Shown one piece after another: positions 18,865 to 26,390 of a stretch of DNA of 64,000 bases (the first letter of the stretch is position 1; every line of letters begins with the position of its first letter). The stretch lies in the NCBI RefSeq assembly GCF_900116625.1, contig NZ_FPBE01000005.1, positions 62,001 to 126,000 on the forward strand. Reading direction: 5' to 3'. Both the position numbers and the translations under genes were made by a program. The notes beneath the pieces are model-generated. The model was given only the letters and a program-made list of their open reading frames with translations. It did no database searches and had not been told where the DNA came from. Source of the stretch: Idiomarina abyssalis (GTDB taxonomy: Bacteria > Pseudomonadota > Gammaproteobacteria > Enterobacterales > Alteromonadaceae).

Positions 18865-18894
18865 TTGCGCTGATCAGGATCAAAACGGTATAAT
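18865..18894 (+). promoter_or_regulatory. Candidate sigma-70 promoter of trhO
   Basis: A perfect -10 hexamer TATAAT at 18889-18894 lies 18 bases downstream of TTGCGC, a partial -35. The spacing places the transcript start about 50-60 bases before the trhO start codon. Confidence 0.6.
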
Positions 18895-18956
18895 CCGCGC
18901 GATTTTAAATAGGGCTCCGGATTTACGTTCCGGACCGCTGAAAAAGGTAACATGAT

Positions 18957-19880
18957 ATGTATATTTGTGCGGCATTGTACAAGTTTGTTGAGCTCAATGA
19001 CTATAAAGAGCTGCGGGAACCGCTGTATCAAACGCTTATTGCAAACGATGTAAAAGGCACTCTTTTGTTAGCCCGCGAGGGTATTAATGGCACTATCTGT
19101 GGTACTCGCGAAGGTATTGATAACGTGCTCGATTACTTGCGTTCGGACGAACGTTTTGCGGATATTGAACACAAAGAGTCCCCCAGCGACGGTCAGGCTT
19201 TTTACCGCACCAAGGTTAAGCTTAAAAAAGAAATTGTAACGTTAGGCGTTGACTGGGTTGACCCCAAAAGCTCTGTTGGCACTTACGTTGACCCCGACAA
19301 GTGGAATGACTTAATTGCCGACCCGGAAGTTCTGGTTATTGATACTCGTAATGAATACGAATATGCCGTAGGTACGTTCGAAGGTGCTGTTAACCCCAAA
19401 ACCGATACCTTCCGTGAGTTTCCTGATTACGTTAAAGAGCACCTGAATCCGGAAAAACACAAAAAAGTAGCTATGTTCTGCACTGGTGGTATTCGTTGTG
19501 AAAAGTCCACTGCCTATTTGAAGGAACAAGGGTTTGACGAGGTTTATCATCTGAAAGGCGGAATTCTTAAGTACCTGGAAATGATGCCAGAAGAGAAAAG
19601 CAGCTGGAATGGCGAATGTTTTGTCTTCGACCAACGGGTCACCGTCAAACATGGCCTGGAGCCGGGTGAATACGACCAATGTTACGCCTGCCGTATGCCA
19701 ATAACCAAAGAAGAAATGCAGTCTGAGCACTACCAGAAGGGCGTCAGCTGCCCGCATTGCTTTGATAAAACCACAGCCGAACAGAAAGAACGTTTTGCAG
19801 AACGCGAACGTCAAATTCAGTTGGCGAAAGCCCGCGGCGAGAAGCACATTCGCGACGGTAAAGTCGAAAGCCTCAGTTGA
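18957..19880 (+). CDS. trhO: tRNA uridine(34) hydroxylase, rhodanese-like
   Basis: A 307-residue protein of the YceA/TrhO family, which hydroxylates wobble uridine 34 of certain tRNAs using molecular oxygen. It has an N-terminal acylphosphatase-like domain ([14 protein letters not shown]), a rhodanese domain with the active Cys175 in [12 protein letters not shown], and a C-terminal part with two CxxC pairs (CYAC and CPHC) that could bind metal. AAGG lies about 9 bases before the ATG at 18957; an out-of-frame ATG 5 bases earlier is not used by this frame. A terminator hairpin follows. Confidence 0.94.
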   Translation: MYICAALYKFVELNDYKELREPLYQTLIANDVKGTLLLAREGINGTICGTREGIDNVLDYLRSDERFADIEHKESPSDGQAFYRTKVKLKKEIVTLGVDWVDPKSSVGTYVDPDKWNDLIADPEVLVIDTRNEYEYAVGTFEGAVNPKTDTFREFPDYVKEHLNPEKHKKVAMFCTGGIRCEKSTAYLKEQGFDEVYHLKGGILKYLEMMPEEKSSWNGECFVFDQRVTVKHGLEPGEYDQCYACRMPITKEEMQSEHYQKGVSCPHCFDKTTAEQKERFAERERQIQLAKARGEKHIRDGKVESLS

Positions 19881-19920
19881 TCTAACTCACTGCAATTCCG
19901 TAACCTTTATGTAAGCTATA

Positions 19921-19955
19921 GCTGACAGTTATCGATTTTAACTGTCGGCTTTATC
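19921..19955 (+). terminator. Terminator-like hairpin after trhO
   Basis: An 11-bp stem (GCTGACAGTTA with TAACTGTCGGC, one G-U pair) with a 7-base loop, followed by a T-rich stretch. It lies 40 bases past the trhO stop and 70 bases ahead of dps. Confidence 0.65.
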
Positions 19956-20025
19956 GGTTTTCATCGCTTTCTTTAACTCTATGATTCAACTATGGTTAAA
20001 GCATAACGATGACAAAGGAGGGTTT

Positions 20026-20502
20026 ATGAAACAGTTAAGCGTTATTGGTTTAGATCAGAAAAAAGCAGAGAAGCTTGGCGACAAGTTGAATGAGTTGCTC
20101 TCAAACTACCAAGTTTTTTACATGAATGTTCGCGGCTTCCATTGGAACATTAAAGGCGAACGTTTTTTTGAGCTGCACGCTAAGTTCGAAGAAACCTACG
20201 ATGATTTACTGCTCAAAATTGATGAAATTGCAGAACGTATTCTGACTCTGGGTCAACGCCCTCAGCATGCTTACTCGACCTATATCAAGAACAGCGAAAT
20301 AGAAGAAGTAAAAGACGTTCACGAAGGCCGTGCCTGTGTAGCTAATATTCTGGACAGCTATCAGACTACAATTCGCCTGCAGCGTGAAATTCTTGAAATT
20401 TCTGACGAAGCTGGTGATGAAGGTACTAATGCACTAATGAGTGACTACATTAAAGAGCAAGAAAAAACAGCCTGGATGCTGACCTCTTATTTAGGTAACT
20501 AA
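20026..20502 (+). CDS. dps: Dps ferritin-like DNA-protection protein
   Basis: A 158-residue four-helix ferritin-like protein. The inter-subunit ferroxidase residues are present with the spacing of E. coli Dps: His39, His51, Glu55, Asp66 and Glu70. It stores iron oxidised by hydrogen peroxide and shields DNA in stationary phase. The start at 20026 is chosen over an in-frame ATG at 19981 because a strong AAGGAGGG lies 3 bases before it. The family role is well known; whether this copy binds DNA cannot be read from the short N-terminus (MKQLSVIGLDQKKAEK). A strong terminator follows. Confidence 0.93.
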   Translation: MKQLSVIGLDQKKAEKLGDKLNELLSNYQVFYMNVRGFHWNIKGERFFELHAKFEETYDDLLLKIDEIAERILTLGQRPQHAYSTYIKNSEIEEVKDVHEGRACVANILDSYQTTIRLQREILEISDEAGDEGTNALMSDYIKEQEKTAWMLTSYLGN

Positions 20503-20523
20503 ACTGTCAGCCTGGCCAAATAA

Positions 20524-20550
20524 AAAACGCCCCTTTTCCAGGGGCGTTTT
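20524..20550. terminator. Bidirectional terminator between dps and a TonB receptor gene
   Basis: A perfect 10-bp stem AAAACGCCCC/GGGGCGTTTT with a 7-base loop. It gives a T-run on both strands (six Ts on the minus strand), so it can end both the dps transcript and the convergent TonB-dependent receptor transcript. Confidence 0.92.
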
Positions 20551-20577
20551 CGTTTCTATTGGTAGACAATGCAACAC

Positions 20578-23034
20578 CTAGAACGTGTAGTTCAGACGCG
20601 CATAGTAATAACCGCCATTGATACCAAACGGGAAGGTTTCCCAACCGTATTTAAAGCCGGCATCAGAGAATGGCGAGCCTGCACTGCCCCACTCATCCGG
20701 GTAAGTATCAAATAAGTTATTGGCACCAACTCGTACGTTCAGGTTACTGGTAAAGTCGTAACCAACAGAAAGGTCCGTTAACCACTTGCCGTCCCACTCA
20801 TGACGAACACCAGTAAAAGCCTGGCCTTCAACGGGTCCAAAATAATTTAGAGCTAAGTTGACGTTCCAGGCATCTCGAGTCCAGTCACCACTTAATGTTG
20901 CTTTTTCACTCGGTTGTCCTTCTTCAAGGCGCAAAATTTGAGTATCGTTAAAAATTTGCTCGCCCGGAATTAACGACGAAACCGAATTCACCTGCTCAAC
21001 ATCGGTGTTCATAAAACTCATGGCCGCAGTCAAGTTCAGGTTACCGTCAAACAACTCAGTAGGATAAGACGCGATAACATCTAAACCTGTTGTTTTAGTA
21101 TCAACAGAGTTGGTAAAAAACTGCGCCGCACCCAGGTTGTTCTCCTCCAAAATTTCACCAAATTCAGCGCCAACAGAGGCTGTTAACGACTCGGACAACA
21201 CAATGCGGTCATCTATATTAATTTGGTAAAAGTCCATGGTCAGGTCAAAACCGTTATTAAAGCGCTTAATAAGACCTAAACTGATACTTTCTGATGTTTC
21301 TTCTTCAAGTGCGTTAATACCAAACTGCCGCGCAACCTCGTCATCGTTAGCAATGGTTCCGGTTTCAACCAATGTTCCGTTAACAATGTTCGTTAAAACC
21401 TGGCTGTAATAAATTTGCTGAACACCTGGTGCACGGAAACCTGTTGCGACTGTTCCTCGAACAGAAAAGTCGTTATCGATGTCATAACGTGCAGAAAGCT
21501 TACCGGAAATGTTGTCACCAGCAATATCGTAGTCTTCATAACGCAAGGCGCCGGCTAACAAAAAGTCTGGAGTCACATAATACTCTGCATCGACATAAGC
21601 ACCATAACTGTCACGAGTTGCATCCACGGCCTGGCTTGGGCTAAAGCCCGGGAAGCCTTGTATACCAGCCTCTGCACCAGCTCCCGATGGGGTTACGATT
21701 TCCACACTGGGATCATTGGTCCGGCCATAAGCCCAGGAAACAGGGTCACCCGGATTTATCTCATAACCATCCTGGCGCATTTCCAGGCCGAAAGCTAAAT
21801 AAAGCAGTTCATTGTCTATATCAACGGTTCCGTTAAAGTCTAAGTTGAACGTAGTTTGCTCAAACACTAACTCACCGTCAAAGGCTGACGTAGGGGTTTC
21901 ACCGTAAATGCCGCCATCTGGGTGAGGTTCGTAGTACCAACTGACATTCGCTGAGTTCGACGAATTAAAGCCGAATTCATTTTTACCGTAGACAACGCTC
22001 GCGTCCCATAACCAGGCATTCGGCAGATCACCTCGAATACCAACCGCCAGAGACTGGTCATCCGCCTCGGTTTCTAGTTTTGGTAAGAAGCCGTCCGGAT
22101 AAATGGCTTCAATTGTTCTGGGGTGTCCTCTGCCACGGAAAAAGCCCGAAGACCCACCATCGCGAGTTGAAACACCACCGAAGGCATAAAGTTCTGTGGT
22201 GTTACCCAGGTTATAACCGGAGTTAAACCAGGCGTATAAATTTTCAGAGTCTGCGTCACCAATATGCAGGCGAACCACAGGGTCGCCACTCGGCGACGAC
22301 CAATCACCGATCAATGAGGCTTCAGCTGGTGCCGCACGATTTGTCATACCACGGTCACGGTATTCTAACGTTCCGTTGAAAAAGCCTTTATCAAACTCTT
22401 TACCAAAGTTGATACCAACGGTATTAACTTCGCCATCGCCTTCATAAGTTTGTCCAACTTCCGCTGAAATACTTCCGCCGTCAGAACTTTTCAGCGTAAT
22501 GTTAATAACCCCAGCTATCGCATCAGAACCGTACTGAGCGGCGGCTCCATCGCGAAGAATTTCAACACGCTCAACCGCTGTAATAGGAATCGCGTTAATA
22601 TCGTAACCAGCAGAGCCTTTACCAATCGTTTCCTGTACGTTCACAAGAGCTTGTTGGTGGCGACGCTTACCGTTAACCAGCACCAATACCTGGTCAGGGT
22701 TAAGTCCCCGCAAAGTAGCCGGACGAATAATATCGGAGCCATCAGAGATAGTGGTACTGGAGAAGTTAAAAGACGGTGCACTCATTTGCAGAGCTTTACC
22801 TAATTCCGTTGCACCGGTATTCACCAGTTGCTCAGCGGAAATAATATCGATAGGCGATGCCGACTCAGTTGCGGTGCGGCCGTTCACTCGAGAACCCAGA
22901 GTAACAATGCGCTCCATCGATTCGTCTGACTCTGCATTAACGTCTGCCTGCTGTGCAAAACCGGTATTCGGAATTGCTAACGCGGCAGACAGTGAAAGGG
23001 CTAAATAACCCAGCTTGAAAGATGCTCTGCTCAT
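20578..23034 (-). CDS. TonB-dependent outer-membrane receptor, substrate unknown
   Basis: An 818-residue receptor. It has a signal peptide (ending GFAQ), a TonB-box-like MERIVTLGSR, a plug domain (LRGLNPDQVLVLVNGKRR, VERVEILRDGAAAQYGSDAIAGVINI split across the NPxxD-like region) and a 22-stranded barrel ending in the aromatic terminus YARLNYTF. The barrel has many Alteromonadales-type loops. No Fur-like palindrome or riboswitch is visible upstream, and no transport partner lies in the same direction, so I cannot name the substrate. AAGGCGG precedes the ATG. Confidence 0.92.
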   Translation of the reverse strand: MSRASFKLGYLALSLSAALAIPNTGFAQQADVNAESDESMERIVTLGSRVNGRTATESASPIDIISAEQLVNTGATELGKALQMSAPSFNFSSTTISDGSDIIRPATLRGLNPDQVLVLVNGKRRHQQALVNVQETIGKGSAGYDINAIPITAVERVEILRDGAAAQYGSDAIAGVINITLKSSDGGSISAEVGQTYEGDGEVNTVGINFGKEFDKGFFNGTLEYRDRGMTNRAAPAEASLIGDWSSPSGDPVVRLHIGDADSENLYAWFNSGYNLGNTTELYAFGGVSTRDGGSSGFFRGRGHPRTIEAIYPDGFLPKLETEADDQSLAVGIRGDLPNAWLWDASVVYGKNEFGFNSSNSANVSWYYEPHPDGGIYGETPTSAFDGELVFEQTTFNLDFNGTVDIDNELLYLAFGLEMRQDGYEINPGDPVSWAYGRTNDPSVEIVTPSGAGAEAGIQGFPGFSPSQAVDATRDSYGAYVDAEYYVTPDFLLAGALRYEDYDIAGDNISGKLSARYDIDNDFSVRGTVATGFRAPGVQQIYYSQVLTNIVNGTLVETGTIANDDEVARQFGINALEEETSESISLGLIKRFNNGFDLTMDFYQINIDDRIVLSESLTASVGAEFGEILEENNLGAAQFFTNSVDTKTTGLDVIASYPTELFDGNLNLTAAMSFMNTDVEQVNSVSSLIPGEQIFNDTQILRLEEGQPSEKATLSGDWTRDAWNVNLALNYFGPVEGQAFTGVRHEWDGKWLTDLSVGYDFTSNLNVRVGANNLFDTYPDEWGSAGSPFSDAGFKYGWETFPFGINGGYYYARLNYTF

Positions 23035-23152
23035 AGTTCCGCCTTACTTTTGTTATTTTCGTTTTAAACGCGATTAGCCCTTTAACAATTACCGACATTT
23101 TTCTGGTTTGGGAATATATCAGATGACATAGATCAAAATTTCGTAAGGAAAC

Positions 23153-23180
23153 TTGAAGATCTTGTTCACTGCTTTATATT
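23153..23180 (+). promoter_or_regulatory. Candidate promoter of the DUF3185 gene
   Basis: TTGAAG at 23153-23158 and TATATT at 23175-23180 with a 16-base spacer, about 34 bases before the start codon. Both hexamers are imperfect. Confidence 0.4.
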
Positions 23181-23213
23181 GATAAGTTGTTAACACAACA
23201 AAAGGAAGACTTT

Positions 23214-23411
23214 ATGACTCGTATCGTAGGTATTGTTCTATTAGTTGTTGGTGCTATTTTACTGTATTTTTCTTATGAAGCTTCTCAGTCTCTGGCTTCT
23301 GAAATGTCTGAAATGGCGACAAATGAGCCAACTGACAACACCATTTGGTATTTAATTGGTGGGGTTGCCGCTGTGATTGTTGGCCTCTACGCGGTAATTC
23401 GCGGAAAATAA
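23214..23411 (+). CDS. DUF3185 family small membrane protein
   Basis: A 65-residue protein with two membrane helices flanking a short polar loop: IVGIVLLVVGAILLYFSYEAS, then NTIWYLIGGVAAVIVGLYAV, split by the polar segment SEMSEMATNEPTD. This is the DUF3185 layout; function unknown. The start at 23214 follows AAAGGAAG at good spacing; an in-frame TTG at 23187 has no ribosome-binding site. It diverges from the TonB receptor and converges on the thiamine operon. Confidence 0.85.
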   Translation: MTRIVGIVLLVVGAILLYFSYEASQSLASEMSEMATNEPTDNTIWYLIGGVAAVIVGLYAVIRGK

Positions 23412-23423
23412 CGGATTCGGTTA

Positions 23424-23452
23424 GCCAGGCGTATCAACCTGATACGTCTGGC
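23424..23452. terminator. Long inverted repeat at the convergent gene ends
   Basis: A 13-bp stem (GCCAGGCGTATCA with TGATACGTCTGGC, one G-U pair) and a 3-base loop. It begins 13 bases after the DUF3185 stop and runs into the last codons of the MFS gene. No T-run follows on either strand, so it is a weak intrinsic terminator or an mRNA 3'-end stabiliser. Confidence 0.55.
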
Positions 23453-24747
23453 AATCGCAATGCACTAAAGGTTGCAATAACGCCTATAGCAGCCAGCACC
23501 CACAGTACCGCAGCTACGCCGTAAGCAGCATCAACCCAGCCCAACAATAAACCCGCTAAAAGCACAACACCCATTACTGTGTTAGATACGGCGGTCAATT
23601 GCGCTCTATTATCCTGAGTTGCCATATCCACCAAGTAAGTTTTTCGCCCAACCCTGGCACCATGGTGAGCCACCGCTGAACTGAACAGCAAAGCAGCTGC
23701 CACCCATTGCATACCTAACGCATCAGGAGCCCAATAATAAAGTGCCAAAGCTATCCCCATAACCAGGGTCGACATAACGGAAGCGGCAGCCATAACATGA
23801 TGACTGGCTGAGTCAGACCAACGCCCCCAAAAACGCCCTGCCAGTAAACCAGCAAGCCCACTGGCCAGCATTAAGCTGCCTAAGCTTGTTAACTCGGCTT
23901 CTCCTTCTCGCTGTATTAAAACCACAATGTAAGGAATGGCGAAAGCAGCCGCTACCAATAACGCACGTGATACTACAAAGTGACCAAACTGACGATTCTG
24001 CCAAAGCAGCGACATTGATTTTACTGCTTCGGTCAACGCATTGCCGCCGCCTTCTGTTGCCCCCGCAACTTCAGGGATCCCTGCATAAAGCAGTGCAGCA
24101 ACCACCCATAACGCGACTCCCGCCCCTAGAAGAGCAACAAACAGAGGCCGCTGACCATCCATCTCCGGAGCAAAAATGATGACGAGTGCAGTGAGTAAGG
24201 TCAGCAGCCCGGCAGCCGAAGCCGCGACACCCGACATGCGCCCTCTGCGGGTTTTAGACACCGTTTTTCCAGTCACATCTTTGTTGGCCACCGAACAAAT
24301 GCCTCGCGACAAACTGAACAGCGCCAGCAATATGACGACCGACCAGCCCAGCATATCGCCATCTAAGGTAGCTACTGCAAACAACATGGCCAACAGGGAC
24401 AGTGCCTGACCGATACTACCGGCAACCCAGAACCATTTGCGTACCTGTTGTTCACGAAGCTTTTGAGCAACAAAAAGCTGAGGTAATAGAGCTAATGATT
24501 CGCGTAGTGGTACCAGCGCACTAATGAATATAGCAGGGGCTCCGAGCGAACTCAGCATCCACGGCAGTACCAGACGGGCGCTGACGAGGCTATCGCCCAA
24601 CTTTGTTAACATTAACGATAGCAACATTAAAACAAACGAACGAGGCTGCTCATTACAGGCTGATTCAGGAATGTCTTTACATACACGGGCATCTTCGTCT
24701 TCCGCTAAATAGCCGTACACGCGTTCGGTCAATTTTTTATCCGTCAT
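23434..24747 (-). CDS. MFS transporter at the end of the thiamine operon
   Basis: A 437-residue major-facilitator protein with about 12 hydrophobic helices and an unusual 38-residue acidic, Cys-containing N-terminus (MTDKKLTERVYGYLAEDEDA). The loop SKTRRGRMSGVAAS between the early helices is recognisable. Its start lies 15 bases after the stop of the thiamine-kinase-like gene in the same direction, so it is probably the last gene of the TPP-riboswitch operon. A role in moving thiamine, a precursor or a breakdown product is inferred from position only. Confidence 0.85.
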   Translation of the reverse strand: MTDKKLTERVYGYLAEDEDARVCKDIPESACNEQPRSFVLMLLSLMLTKLGDSLVSARLVLPWMLSSLGAPAIFISALVPLRESLALLPQLFVAQKLREQQVRKWFWVAGSIGQALSLLAMLFAVATLDGDMLGWSVVILLALFSLSRGICSVANKDVTGKTVSKTRRGRMSGVAASAAGLLTLLTALVIIFAPEMDGQRPLFVALLGAGVALWVVAALLYAGIPEVAGATEGGGNALTEAVKSMSLLWQNRQFGHFVVSRALLVAAAFAIPYIVVLIQREGEAELTSLGSLMLASGLAGLLAGRFWGRWSDSASHHVMAAASVMSTLVMGIALALYYWAPDALGMQWVAAALLFSSAVAHHGARVGRKTYLVDMATQDNRAQLTAVSNTVMGVVLLAGLLLGWVDAAYGVAAVLWVLAAIGVIATFSALRLPDVSG

Positions 24748-24762
24748 GGCAATGTGTTCACA

Positions 24763-25506
24763 TTAAGAGGTATGTCGGAACAAATGCTGCCACACTTTGT
24801 TCAGCCATTCCACAAACTCACACCATTGTGACAAACGTTGCCGATCAACCTGGTAGTGAGTTCGTTTTTCATAATCAGAAATTAAACGCTCAACCATTTC
24901 GCTATTTAACTGATTAATTTTTATGGTACTGGCAATATCAAACAGCGGATTCCCTATGCCCGCATATTCCCAGTCGATGACTCTCATTGGGTCGGTCATC
25001 AATATGTGGTTCATCGATAAGTCGTTATGACACAACACAGGAAAACTGAGCCAGTCATCAAGAACTGAGGCAATGGGTTTTAGCTGCTGTCGCATAACAG
25101 TTACAGAGGGTGCGTCAAAAGCTTGCAGTTGCTGCAAGTAATGCTCAATCCGCTCCGCCATTGACCAGGGTGGAACATCAACGCGCACGGAGTGAATTTT
25201 GGCCAGTGTCTCAGCCAGCACTGTGGCTTTAATTAACGGAGATAAAGTGACCTGCTCTAGCGAAGGGGCTTTGTAATAAGGTTGCAATAGCCAACCTTGC
25301 CCAGTGTGGTAATCCAATACTTCCGGCGCTAAAGAAAGCTTGGCCAGCTGCTGCTGAAGCGATACTTCCCGCTCTCTGTCAACCGCAAATACTTCTTCAT
25401 TCCGCCAACGTTTCAATACGTAGTCGTCAGTGCCCGTTATTAAGCGTAAGGCCTGATTGGACTGCCCGGACGCTAAAAGCTTTATTTCTTCTGGCTTATC
25501 TATCAC
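24763..25506 (-). CDS. Thiamine-kinase-like phosphotransferase (APH fold)
   Basis: A 247-residue aminoglycoside-phosphotransferase/choline-kinase fold protein. The catalytic loop is LCHNDLSMNHIL (HxD with the following Asn) and the metal-binding segment is VIDWEYAGIGNPLFDIA. Enterobacterial ThiK (YcfN) has the same architecture and phosphorylates thiamine. Here the gene overlaps the pnuT-like gene by 4 bases in a TPP-riboswitch operon, which supports thiamine as substrate. It would trap imported thiamine as the monophosphate. Choline or another alcohol cannot be excluded by sequence alone. Confidence 0.85.
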   Translation of the reverse strand: MIDKPEEIKLLASGQSNQALRLITGTDDYVLKRWRNEEVFAVDREREVSLQQQLAKLSLAPEVLDYHTGQGWLLQPYYKAPSLEQVTLSPLIKATVLAETLAKIHSVRVDVPPWSMAERIEHYLQQLQAFDAPSVTVMRQQLKPIASVLDDWLSFPVLCHNDLSMNHILMTDPMRVIDWEYAGIGNPLFDIASTIKINQLNSEMVERLISDYEKRTHYQVDRQRLSQWCEFVEWLNKVWQHLFRHTS

Positions 25507-26129
25507 CCAATTTCGCCCACGGACTTTAACTGGGTGTCATGGCGCCAACGCCACATGGCGTAAACAACCAGAATAAGATAAACAACAAAAAGCAAAGCAG
25601 TAGCAACAAAGCCTTTGCTGGCGTACAAATAAACGTAAACACTGTCTATGACCAACCAGTACCACCAGGTTTCATACGCCTTCTTGGTTACCAACCAAGT
25701 AGCTAACAAACTGAAGACCGTTGTATAAGTGTCTAGCCACACTGCGTCCGCGTCTGTGTAGACCGACAACAAATAAGCAATTAAAGCGGCCAGGGGAACT
25801 AACCACGCCCATTGTATAAGGTGCCATCGCAGCGGATACTTTGCACCGTCAGGGCTCTCTTTTGCGGCGCTTTGCTGACGTTGCCATTGCCACCAGCCAT
25901 ATCCGGCCAAAGCAATGTATATAGTCTGCAGCAAAGACTCCATATACAACCGGCCCTGCCAAAACAATACGGCGTAAATAGTACAGCTGACCGCGGCAGC
26001 AGCCCAACACCATTGTCGTTGATGCGCGGCCAGTACGAGATAGCCAAGCGCCAGAACTAAAGCGGTCAGTTCCCAGGGGGAACTGACCATTAGCTGTTCA
26101 AGCCAGAACTCGAGCGAAGACTCAAGCAT
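25503..26129 (-). CDS. pnuT: PnuC-family transporter, probably thiamine (PnuT)
   Basis: A 208-residue inner-membrane protein with about seven helices. PnuC-family signatures are visible: YIALAGYGWWQW in the middle and ETWWYWLVIDSVYVYLY near the end. PnuC proteins are facilitators for nicotinamide riboside. The subgroup under TPP riboswitches, named PnuT, imports thiamine, with kinase trapping inside the cell. The TPP riboswitch upstream and the kinase gene overlapping downstream point to PnuT. The start overlaps the YkoF-like gene by 8 bases. Confidence 0.88.
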   Translation of the reverse strand: MLESSLEFWLEQLMVSSPWELTALVLALGYLVLAAHQRQWCWAAAAVSCTIYAVLFWQGRLYMESLLQTIYIALAGYGWWQWQRQQSAAKESPDGAKYPLRWHLIQWAWLVPLAALIAYLLSVYTDADAVWLDTYTTVFSLLATWLVTKKAYETWWYWLVIDSVYVYLYASKGFVATALLFVVYLILVVYAMWRWRHDTQLKSVGEIG

Positions 26130-26379
26130 TCTCCGGCCTTAAATCCTTATTAATAAACTTACAAACCAGAACATTCGAAGGCACATTTTGAAAAAGCAGT
26201 TCCATTTCTTCACCTAAAATACGCATAACGTCCTGCATCTCACCAAAGACTTGGGTGCTCATCGTATTGGTCAGAACCGTTAACTCTGAATGCTGGTTTA
26301 AGCGCTCAATAAAGTCTTTTATGGTATCCAGATAGTTGTCAGCTAAAGGATACAACGACATTTCCACTGAAACTTGCAT
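26122..26379 (-). CDS. YkoF-like thiamine/HMP-binding protein
   Basis: An 85-residue protein of the YkoF/MTH1187 ferredoxin-fold family. The opening VSVEMSLYPLADNY, the LTVLTNTMSTQVFGE block and the closing VLVCKFINKDLRP are typical. B. subtilis YkoF binds thiamine and hydroxymethylpyrimidine, but has two such domains; this one has one and would need to oligomerise. It has no signal peptide, so it acts in the cytoplasm. It sits between the TonB receptor and pnuT in the thiamine operon. Confidence 0.85.
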   Translation of the reverse strand: MQVSVEMSLYPLADNYLDTIKDFIERLNQHSELTVLTNTMSTQVFGEMQDVMRILGEEMELLFQNVPSNVLVCKFINKDLRPENA

Positions 26380-26390
26380 GTTACCCTCCT

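Noticed and set aside
19981-20025. Longer start of dps
   Set aside because: The strong AAGGAGGG lies before 20026, and the extra residues are not Dps-like.
23035-23186. Fur box upstream of the orphan TonB receptor
   Set aside because: No 19-base GATAATGATAATCATTATC-like palindrome is visible; only A/T-rich DNA is seen.
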